Assembly: GCA_002104945.1 (NCBI GenBank)
Contig: MCFH01000027.1
Location: 611,001-675,000 of the forward strand
Length of the DNA: 64,000 nucleotides
Source of the DNA: Piromyces finnis
Taxonomy: Eukaryota > Neocallimastigomycota > Neocallimastigomycetes > Neocallimastigales > Neocallimastigaceae
Reading direction: 5' to 3'
The translations under genes were made by a program, and so were the position numbers. Numbering within the stretch: the first letter of the stretch is position 1; every line of letters begins with the position of its first letter. The notes beneath the pieces were generated by a model, which worked only from the letters and a program-made list of their open reading frames with translations, was not told the origin of the DNA and did no database searches. Below, in pieces: positions 55,804 through 64,000 of this stretch.

Positions 55804-57159
55804 ATGAAAAGCCTTAGATTTTTTAAAAGTTTACCAAAAGAAATTACCTATAAAATTTCAAAAGAATCTTTAAATATATATTTCTTATGTCTTTGTAATC
55901 AATTAACTATGCAAGATATGAAAGATATTTTTGAAAATTATGATTATTCAAAAGATGAATATTATGATATCATAGAATATAGTCTTATTCCAACGTTACT
56001 TCGGTTCAACAAGTTTTCTTTTTATAAAAATTTAAACTTAAATTGGTCTGTCAATGATACAGTATTAGCTTACTATGCTATCAAATATAAAAAATATTCA
56101 GTTATTCAAAAACCATTTTTCATTGATAAACTATTCTTGGAAGGGTTTCTAAAAAATTATCCCGAGGCAGTAAAAATTATCGGTCATCATTTTTATTATA
56201 TACCAGAAGATAATTGTAAAGATTTTTTTAAAAGATATCAAGATCAAAAACATGCAATTTATCGTCCATCTCAATATTCTATTCAATTTAAAAATAAAAA
56301 GGTATATTATGAACTTTTAAAGGAACTTCTGCCTGATTACCCAATCTATGAAAAATACATTTATGGAAGTCCGGCCTTAATAGAGCATTTGAATCGAGTA
56401 TTAAATATCGAAAAAGTTGTCAATCAAGCCGAAGAAAAAAAGTGTAGTTTAAAAAGTCCTTGTTCCAGTCCTAGAGAAGATAGCAACTATAGAAAGGAAA
56501 AGGATATGATAACGAGTCATCAAGAAATAAATAAATTTTATCCCTATCTCTATGATTACCTTTTCCTTTTCAATAGTAGTCGTGATATACCCAAAGAAAA
56601 AATATTAAAATTAACCATGAATTCATGGAATTGTAGTTTTGTTTCTGTGATCCTCTACGATGTTTTCTTACCCAAAAATGATGATGGACGTCGTCCTAAA
56701 TTAAATCAAGTTCAACAACTAGAGTATCAAAAATGTTTAACAAACGCTAAACGTATGGTAAATGCTTATACACTAGATGATGATCTCTTACAATATCGAC
56801 TCATGGTCGATCAAAATTACCTTGCCTTGGAGAATTTATATGATGTCTACTTTAAAATCTTAGAATATGATTCCAGAACAAAAGGTCATTTTTATCGTAT
56901 TGATCTTCTTTTTCATATCTTTTTCCCAACCATTGTTCTTTTAATAATGAATAAGGATATAAAACATTTAAAGGCGTATATTAGTTTATTAACCTATAAA
57001 CATTGGATAGAACATACCTTGGCCTTTTTTGATTATGCTATTGAATTCTATACCTTTAAACCAGAAAAATTTTCTAACCAAATTGAAAAATTAAAACGTA
57101 AATATAGCACCGAATATAAACATTATAAATTCGCCTTGAATCAATATTTAATAAAATAA
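55804..57159 (+). CDS. 451-residue hypothetical protein
   Basis: Single-exon frame with convincing codon structure but no family I can name. It starts MKSLRFFKSLPKEITYKISK, which resembles the opening of an F-box-like helix set (LP.E...), though that is weak. The rest is Tyr/Lys/Leu-rich and predicted mainly helical, with LEGFLKNYPEAVKIIGHHFY in the first half. A short Ser/Pro-rich loop (CSLKSPCSSPREDS) lies around residues 215-235. The C-terminal half is helical again (HIFFPTIVLLIMNKDIKHLK). No signal peptide; one moderately hydrophobic stretch is too short to call a membrane segment. The ATG follows a long A run. Probably a lineage-specific cytoplasmic or nuclear protein. Confidence 0.7.
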   Translation: MKSLRFFKSLPKEITYKISKESLNIYFLCLCNQLTMQDMKDIFENYDYSKDEYYDIIEYSLIPTLLRFNKFSFYKNLNLNWSVNDTVLAYYAIKYKKYSVIQKPFFIDKLFLEGFLKNYPEAVKIIGHHFYYIPEDNCKDFFKRYQDQKHAIYRPSQYSIQFKNKKVYYELLKELLPDYPIYEKYIYGSPALIEHLNRVLNIEKVVNQAEEKKCSLKSPCSSPREDSNYRKEKDMITSHQEINKFYPYLYDYLFLFNSSRDIPKEKILKLTMNSWNCSFVSVILYDVFLPKNDDGRRPKLNQVQQLEYQKCLTNAKRMVNAYTLDDDLLQYRLMVDQNYLALENLYDVYFKILEYDSRTKGHFYRIDLLFHIFFPTIVLLIMNKDIKHLKAYISLLTYKHWIEHTLAFFDYAIEFYTFKPEKFSNQIEKLKRKYSTEYKHYKFALNQYLIK

Positions 57160-58346
57160 AAATTCCTTATTGTAAAAAAAAGGATAATAATTCCATGACA
57201 AGAAGGAATCTTGTTTTATAGATATTTAAACATATATTGTTTATAAAATAAAAGGATAGTAAATTAATAATAATAAAAACCAATTGTAATTTAGTATATA
57301 TATATATTCTGTCTGTATGTGTGTGTATGCCTGCCTATTTATAAAAAAAAATAATAATAATAATAATAATAATCATGCCAATTTTAAAGGGTTCTTGTTT
57401 TTTTATTTGTTTTTTTATTTCTAATGACTACTATATTTATTCATAATTATATATTATAATGTGGCGTAGTTGCCTATCGATACTAAAGTAAAGGTCTAAA
57501 AAAAAAAAAAGAGATGTAGAAAAATAAATATTTTTAAAAAGTATTTTTATTTTTTTATTTTTTATAGTGGCTTTATAGATATCGATATTTAAAAGTTTTT
57601 AAATAGGATAAAAAAAAATTTAAAAAAAAAAAAAACAATATTTTTATAAATTTTGTATAAAAGAAAGGGTGAAATTATCATTTAATAAATAAAATAATAA
57701 TAATCTACATTATAATAGGGTTTAAATGTTTATTTTTTATTTTTAAATGCTGAAATAAATAATAAAAAAAAAAAATTGAAAAATATTATCAAAATATAAT
57801 TTATGTTTATTTTTATGTTGCAAAAAGTTGGTAAACTAAAGAAAAATAAAAATATTATTATCATAATAATAATAGAGGGAAAAAAAAAAAAAGATATATT
57901 ATCAAGATAAAATAATATTGTATGCTTTTTGTTTGTTGTTATATATATATAGAATTAGTCGTTTTTTTTTTTTTTTTTTTTTTTTTCCTCAATACAATGT
58001 TTTTATCAACCTTAATTTAGGCATTACAGTATTTTTTTTTTTTTTTTTTTTTTTTTTTCAAAATTTAATACTACAATGTCTAAAAGTTCTTAAAATTTGT
58101 ATGATGGAAAATAATTTTGACTAACGGGAATATCTAAAAATTTAAACACTATCTATTCTATAATCAATGAAGGGTCATAATATATCTACAGTTTAATTAT
58201 TAATGTTGTTTATTTAAATATCGGTCAAAAGACGTTGCCATTAAATCAACTAAATCATTGAAGTTTATGTAACATTTGTTAATTAAAATAAATTAGGTTG
58301 TAAAGGGTGGTCAAGATGCTTGATTTAAAGAAGAATAAAGGGATGT
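57160..58346. other. AT-rich convergent intergenic region
   Basis: 3' flanks of the hypothetical gene and of the minus-strand Cut8/Sts1 gene. Contains T runs at 57962-57986 and 58031-58058 and a short TAA array near 57352-57373. The small frame spanning the T runs is not a gene. Confidence 0.55.
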
Positions 58347-59387
58347 TCAAGTTCTAAAATCTATTAAACCAGTAACATTTGATAAATTTAAAGGATGAGA
58401 TGGAAATGAGAATGAACGATATTGTGATGAATTCATGTAAGAGGTATCTCCAATGGTTGGGTATAGACCAACTAACCATCCTAGTTTTTCTTTAAATAAT
58501 TTAACTGATTCAGCAAAACCATAATTACCATTAAGTTCATTACTGAACTTGATAAGAGACTTTATCCATTCACCTACTAATGAACTACTATACACTTTAC
58601 CATTTTGTACACGTTGACCTATTTCATTAATAACGCGCTCCCATGCTTCACCAATTTCTTTTAATAAGTATTCACGAGTAATTTCATTATGATAGTTTTG
58701 ATTCCATACTGGTAAACGTAATGCTAATTGAGTGACATATTCCAAATAACCAATTGATACTACCGGATATTCTCTTTCTAATTCTTCACCATAGTTTTCA
58801 GGATTTATAAAATATTTTAAGTAGTTGACAGTTATATCTAAAAGTTCCATAAGATTTGGTTTTACTCTATTAAATGAATAGTCCGAACGATCAGCTCCCC
58901 ATTTAGTATATGGGAAGGAATTATTTAATTTCTTTTCAGCGACTTGAAGTTGATTAGTGACAGATTTAAGGGTTGGTCTTGGAATAAGGGAAAGGATATC
59001 TTGACTGAGTTTAGGATTTTTATCTAATAAACTACTTAATATATCTATAATTTGATCTTTTTCCAAAGATTGTAATACCCTTTCAATCTTTGGTTTTATT
59101 CTTCTTTGCTCTTCTTCTTCCTTTTTTTGTTGTTCCTGTTTTTGTTGTGCTTGTTGTACACCATTAAGAATTCTTTCATGTTCAACTTGAGAAGAGAAAA
59201 TAGATGGCTTTATTTTTTTGGTAGTTTGGAAATATTTACGATAGTGAGAAGAAGAAATTATATTGTTTGATTCAAGTTCTTCACGATCATCAGAACTGTT
59301 ATTGTCAGATATATCCATAATTTCATCTTCATCTAACTTTCTCTTTTGACCATGCTTTATTTTTCGAAATTGCATATTACTTGACAT
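58347..59387 (-). CDS. Cut8/Sts1-family nuclear proteasome tethering factor
   Basis: 346 residues, one exon. Cut8 (fission yeast) and Sts1 (budding yeast) anchor 26S proteasomes in or at the nucleus and are needed for chromosome segregation. The N-terminus carries a basic cluster (KIKHGQKRKLDED) likely to act as a nuclear signal, followed by acidic and Gln/Glu-rich linkers. The family core begins around residue 105 (VLQSLEKDQIIDILSSLLDK) and runs through LSLIPRPTLKSVTNQLQVAE and SDYSFNRVKPNLMELLD. It ends with a helical block containing LRLPVWNQNYHNEITREYLL and FKEKLGWLVGLYPTIG. The RPT/RPS and SDY-x-(F/Y)-NRV motifs are diagnostic of the family. This family is essentially fungal, which helps place the organism. 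Confidence 0.93.
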   Translation of the reverse strand: MSSNMQFRKIKHGQKRKLDEDEIMDISDNNSSDDREELESNNIISSSHYRKYFQTTKKIKPSIFSSQVEHERILNGVQQAQQKQEQQKKEEEEQRRIKPKIERVLQSLEKDQIIDILSSLLDKNPKLSQDILSLIPRPTLKSVTNQLQVAEKKLNNSFPYTKWGADRSDYSFNRVKPNLMELLDITVNYLKYFINPENYGEELEREYPVVSIGYLEYVTQLALRLPVWNQNYHNEITREYLLKEIGEAWERVINEIGQRVQNGKVYSSSLVGEWIKSLIKFSNELNGNYGFAESVKLFKEKLGWLVGLYPTIGDTSYMNSSQYRSFSFPSHPLNLSNVTGLIDFRT

Positions 59388-61489
59388 TATATTATTTATT
59401 TCTTAAAATTTAATTATGTTTTTTTTTTAATAATCTTTATTATTTTCTTTTCTGTTTTAAATTGAGAAATAAAATAAATTATTAATTAAAAACAGTGGGC
59501 TAATTGGTTTTAATATTAAAACATTAATAATATAAAATATGAATATATAATAAATTAAAAATATATATATTAGTTTTGTATTTAATAAGTCAATAAAAAA
59601 ATAAAAAGATTGTTTTACTATTGAACACTTTTTTTTACTTATAAATGATATAAAAAAAGTAAAATTTTAGTATAATTATCTGATTAATATTACTTATATG
59701 TGAATATTATATATATTATTCATATAATTATTAAAAAAACCTTCAAATTATTAATTGATCTAATATTCTATTTCTTTGTTAATAAAATTATCAATATTTT
59801 ACTTCTTTGTTAATAAAATTATCAAAACCCTTTAAATTATTAATTGATCTAATAATACAATCTATTTTTAAATTATTAATTTAATTTATTGCTTAGCAAA
59901 ATTAACTATTTTATTTCATTTTATTTTAATTAAACAATATATATGATAAAAAATATACAAATAAATATAAATAAAAAATTAATATTTACTATTATAGGAC
60001 TTTTTTAATTGTTTTTATTGATTAAAATTTTCTATTACGAAGAATATATATACTGTTTTTTTTTTTTTTTAATAAAAATAATATAATTTGCTGAATGAAA
60101 ACGTAGAAATCGTAGATTAGAAATAGATGAGATTAAATTAAATAATAAATGTATTTTATCTTTTTTTTTATTTATTTTCCTTTTTAAACTAATAAGATAT
60201 TATATTTAAATTGGATAAGTATTGAAAAATGAAAAATGATATATTTTTTAAAGATTAAATTTTAAATTTTATTGTAAAATATTTAAAATGGCTTTTAAAA
60301 ATAATCCTTTGATGAGTTATTATTTTTAAATATATTTTTTTATTTTAACTTTTAAGAGGTTTTATTTCCAGTTTGTTTTTTACTAAAGATCCTAACAAGA
60401 AATAAAACACTTTTTTAAAAAAAAGAAAGAAAAGAAATGATATTTATTTATAAATTTAATTCATCAAAATTTCAATCTTTTAAATTTTTCTTTTTTTTTT
60501 CAAAAAAAAAAAAAAAAAAGAAAATAAGCAATAAGAAAATTTAAAAAAAAAAAAAAAAAAAATTCTTTTTTATTATTATAAAAAGCAGAATTTTTTAAAG
60601 TTTATTAATATTTAATTTTAATATATAAATAATATATTCAAATTATTATAATTTTATTTATTACATTACAATGATAATATGTAAAAATATGAAAATTAAA
60701 TTTTTATTAATATTTTTTTAAATATGATTATTAATGAATATGACTATTAATTATTTAAATATAATCAACTATTCATTATTCATTATTTATTTATTTAAAT
60801 ATAATCAACTATTCATTATTCATTATTTATTTATTTAAATATAACCAACAACTATTCATTATTCATTATTTATCTATCTTTTACTTTGTTAATTAGAGAT
60901 TAAATATATATAATAATAGTTTATTATTCTTTTATTATTTATTTTTTGTTGGGATTATGGATTAAAAATTTTAAAGACTCTATTTAATTAAAATATTTAA
61001 TATTATTAATAAATAAATATTAATTTGTTAATATTAATTAATATAAAAATAATTAAGCTATTTATTAAATACTATAATATATATTAATATATTTTAATAT
61101 ATATACAATTATATTCTAATAGATAATATTGTTTAACATATTCCCATTGCTAGATTGAATCGAATAGAAAATTTAATATATAGAAAATGTATTTTAATAT
61201 ATAAAACTATTAAATTAAAATAATATATTAAAATATATTATTAGTAAAACTAAATATAAATTTAATCAATAGATTAAAAAATAAGCATTAACAAAATCTT
61301 TAATTTTTGTATTTGTATTACAGCGGCTCATGTAATATTATGTAGTATACTATTTTTTATTATCTATATTTATTGTGATATTATTAGGTTTAAAGTGGGG
61401 CTAGTAATTACATTTTTTATATAATTAATACGCTATTTGATTTTGAATAGAAACACTTAAAACAAATACTATAATAAAAAATAAAAATA
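59388..61489. other. AT-rich intergenic DNA with local repeats
   Basis: 5' flank of the Cut8/Sts1 gene and beyond. AAATTATTAATTGATCTAATA occurs twice (about 59744 and 59838) around two copies of TTCTTTGTTAATAAAATTATCAA. Three 40-bp tandem repeats lie at 60751-60872. No gene seen. Confidence 0.55.
60751..60872. repeat. Three 40-bp tandem repeats
   Basis: Units starting at 60751, 60791 and 60831 share TTATTTAAATATAA(T/C)CAAC and CTATTCATTATTCATTATTT. The third has a 3-base insertion (AAC). Non-coding minisatellite. Confidence 0.85.
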
Positions 61490-61512
61490 AATACTATAAT
61501 ACTTTTGTTAGA

Positions 61513-61760
61513 ATATGTGAAAAGTTATGATTAATGTATTGAAATGTATTTAAACGTATTTATGTGTATTGATGATTTAGTATAAATCCTAGATTTTTGG
61601 CCATTTTAGCCAGATGAAATTCGACCTCTGCCTGAATTTTAGCCAGGAAGTATTGCATTTGATTAGATGACTAAGCCACAATGTAAATGTATAAATACAT
61701 GGAGGTTTGAATAGAATGTTAAGAAGTTGACATAATTAGAAAACCTAAATTAATGACTTT
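61513..61760. repeat. Dispersed repeat, copy B
   Basis: Shares GTATTGAAATGTATT, AAACGTATT, TAAGCCACAATGTAAAT, GTATAAATACAT and AAACCTAAATTAA with 42314-42480, in the same order. It contains an extra 100 bp or so of more balanced composition with TTTGGCCATTTTAGCCAG and a nearby echo TTTTAGCCAGG. Possibly part of an old LTR or another mobile-element end. Confidence 0.5.
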
Positions 61761-62140
61761 CAATAACTTTCATCTATAACCTAATTAATTTTAACCTTAA
61801 CCTTTAATATTATTCTTAAAAATAAATTTATTTATTCTTAACCCTTTAATATTCATATTGAATTTATTTTTTTTTTTTTTATTTATATACTAATAATCAA
61901 TGATCAATTTTTTATTATATTTTATTTAAAAAAATAAATATTTAAAATTTATAAATTCTTTTTTTATATATATTTTTTGGTATGATGTATGCTATTATTG
62001 TGTTAATATTAAAGTAAAATATTACTGTGCCAATAGATTCTACTGGAATATGATGAATCTTTGTGATAAAAAAATATTAGCCTTTAGTATTTTTAAGAAA
62101 TTAGGTTGCTATGCAGATGTTCAAGCTGGCAGAATTGTTG
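61761..62140. other. AT-rich spacer
   Basis: Non-coding DNA between the dispersed repeat and the minus-strand reading frame. AACCTTTAATATT is repeated near 61800 and 61840. Nothing else recognised. Confidence 0.5.
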
Positions 62141-63917
62141 TTATTCATGGAGGTTGAGTTTCATTCGTGAATGATCAAAAATAGAACGTAAAGATAAAGA
62201 ACGATAAATTTTCCCAAGAGATCTTGCTATGCTGTCTTTTTCTTTATCATCAGTATAATCAATGCGATTCAAGAGTTTATCTGTAATTAATTCTAAAGCT
62301 TCTCCATAAGAAGATGTTTTAACATCAATACTTTTAACATCTATACTACTACCGAAATTTCCATTATCATCCATTTCGACTGCCAGGCTATCATTATTTG
62401 TTTATATGACATTATCGTTATTATTATTATTTTCGTTGGACTGACCATTTCCATTACTATTACCATCATCATTATCATCAAATAATGTCAGAAAAGAAAT
62501 GTAATTATTAATAGCTTCGATTTCCAATTCTGACTGCTAGTCATTTATACTTAAAAAGTTTTCAAAGTTTTCGGTTCCTCCATTACTTAGTTTGATAAAA
62601 TCTTCATTATTTAAATTTTCCTTTGTAGATTGGTATATGGAATTCTTCATTAATACAACATTATTAATCTTTTCGTTGTCTTCTTTTGATCTTGTATACT
62701 TTGCAATTTTTTTTAAATTTTTTAAATATTTCTTCATTTTGCTATAGAAAAGATTCATTCTCGATATCCATAAACGTGTTTTGATCACCGTTGGATTTGA
62801 AATGTTGTTGAGGATATTCTCTGATAACTTCATCATAACTTCAATCTCTGAACTGACATCATTATATATGAATTTTTTTTGTTTTCTCCTGAACCCGAAA
62901 TTCTTCTTTCCATATCTATTTTGTCGTCTTGACTATCCATCATATCGGCTGTCGCTTTTTTAAATTTGCTTTCCCTTTTATCAATTTCATTTATGGCTTC
63001 TTCATATTCTTGTAACTTGAGATCATTTGTTAAAGAAGAAATCATATTTTCAATCTTGGTATTATCGAATTTATTTTTATATTTATTTAAATCGCTATAT
63101 TTTGCTTTATTACATGGACACCTTACATTATCGGCTCTTTTTGTTATTACTCTAGAAGACGACGTACCGGCAGCTGAATTCCCTCCTTGACTGCAGGCAT
63201 TTGTAAAGTGTGAAGCCATGTTAATAACTTTATCCATAACAATAACATGATTATTGATGGTATGCTGGTTACCCGCTTTAAGAGGATTTTTAATTTTTAT
63301 ATTATCACCGTTTTTGTCTTTGTTGAAAACATAAAATGCTAGTTTTCCTTTTTGTCCATTTCCTGGTGGAGTATATAGATTACCTGTTCCATCTTCAATA
63401 TTACCAATAGTAATTGCCGTATAAAAATCTTTATATGAAGCGTAAATTGAATTATACTCAGTTGGAGTTAATATGAATCCATAATTATCATCAATTTTAA
63501 TATTACTTTGTAAGTGATTTCTAAGACTATTAAATTTAGAATCTTTGAAATTAGATTCAACATCAACATGATTCCCTAATGCATCTGATTGTGGCAAATA
63601 TAATATGTTTATAACACCGTTATTATTGGCGTTAGATGGATCATTATGAACTGGTAACTGATCTTGGATTTTAATACCTAAAGGAATTTTTATAGATTTA
63701 ATTAATTTTCTCAATATCCCACCATTATTTCGTACATCAAATTTTAATAATTTTCCTTCAGCAGATACTGCTGTTTCTCGTGATCTTTGTACCAAATATC
63801 CTAAAATTTTTATACACTTCACATTTCTCTCGTAAAAATCAGCATTATTAATATTTTGGTTTTGATTATTTCCACCGGTAGAGAAGGTAGGTGATTCAAC
63901 TTCATTTGTAGGATCAA

Positions 63918-64000
<83 letters not shown>
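62141..64000 (-). pseudogene. Large unrecognised reading frame, broken and running off the window
   Basis: Coding-like sequence on the minus strand from the window edge, where an AAT array (63921-64000) encodes Asn, down to a TAA at about 62141. The first part is open from 64000 to 62833 and includes VESPTFSTGGNNQNQN, KCIKILGYLVQRSRETA, INILYLPQSDALGNHVD, GNLYTPPGNGQKGKLAFY and VRCPCNKAKYSDL. At an A8 run near 62873 the frame shifts by one; the other frame continues as KKFIYNDVSSEIEVMMKLSE. That frame then meets in-frame TAG (after SIND, about 62535) and TAA (after DNDNVI, about 62400), and goes on to GNFGSSIDVKS and RSLGKIYRSLS. The most likely reading is a decaying gene. Less likely, the frameshift is a sequence error and the stops are real ends of a shorter protein. 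No family recognised. An ATG at 63822 is internal to the longer frame. Confidence 0.5.

Noticed and set aside
57461-57510. tRNA-like A box (TGGCGTAGTTGCC)
   Set aside because: No B box or cloverleaf follows within tRNA distance.
57918-58124. 68-codon frame with Phe runs
   Set aside because: It spans two T homopolymers in a 3' intergenic region and has no coding character.

Overview
The window looks like nuclear DNA of a zoosporic, very probably anaerobic gut (Neocallimastigomycota-type) fungus. Intergenic DNA is extremely AT-rich, full of A/T homopolymers and AAT/TTTA-type microsatellites. Proteins carry long Asn tracts, introns are short with GT..AG ends, and a fungal-type Cut8/Sts1 proteasome-tethering gene sits in the same window as axonemal (flagellar) coiled-coil genes. 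The phylum assignment is inferred from composition and gene content; no marker gene was compared.

Layout. 1077-2406: Asn-rich repeat protein with a 5-nt first coding exon. 2887-8464: full-length LINE (non-LTR retrotransposon) with a hairpin-rich leader, one 1512-aa ORF, poly(A) and a 13-bp target duplication. 8767-10281: broken minus-strand LINE pieces. 10993-11373 (-): profilin. 11374-18482: about 7 kb without a recognisable gene. 18483-20959: three-exon Asn/Tyr-rich protein. 22464-25353: eight-exon DUF4200 (CCDC42/CFAP73-type) flagellar coiled-coil gene, tail-to-tail with 26382-27694 (-), a four-exon probable axonemal protein.

28640-37500 is a three-layer nest. A decayed minus-strand bulb-lectin-like surface-protein gene was broken by an old minus-strand LINE, and that LINE was later split by a young, full-length plus-strand LINE (30057-35766, 12-bp target duplication). 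38102-42309 is a Ty3/gypsy-like LTR element with both LTRs, gag, a protease-region ORF and an integrase tail, but no reverse transcriptase. It is therefore non-autonomous.

43401-46453: three-exon 820-aa coiled-coil protein. 48063-50378 (-): M3-family (thimet-oligopeptidase type) metallopeptidase with a signal peptide. 50379-55803: repeat-rich gene desert including a (AAT)n array of about 275 bp. 55804-57159: 451-aa unrecognised protein. 58347-59387 (-): Cut8/Sts1. 62141-64000 (-): unrecognised large reading frame with a frameshift and in-frame stops, running off the window.

The host genes point to motility (flagellar proteins), actin dynamics (profilin), nuclear proteasome anchoring and extracellular or secretory peptide processing. 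The most unusual material is in the LINE family: a leader of five contiguous hairpins starting at the first nucleotide, a 124-bp 5' duplication in one copy, and a different damaged endonuclease catalytic residue in each full-length copy.
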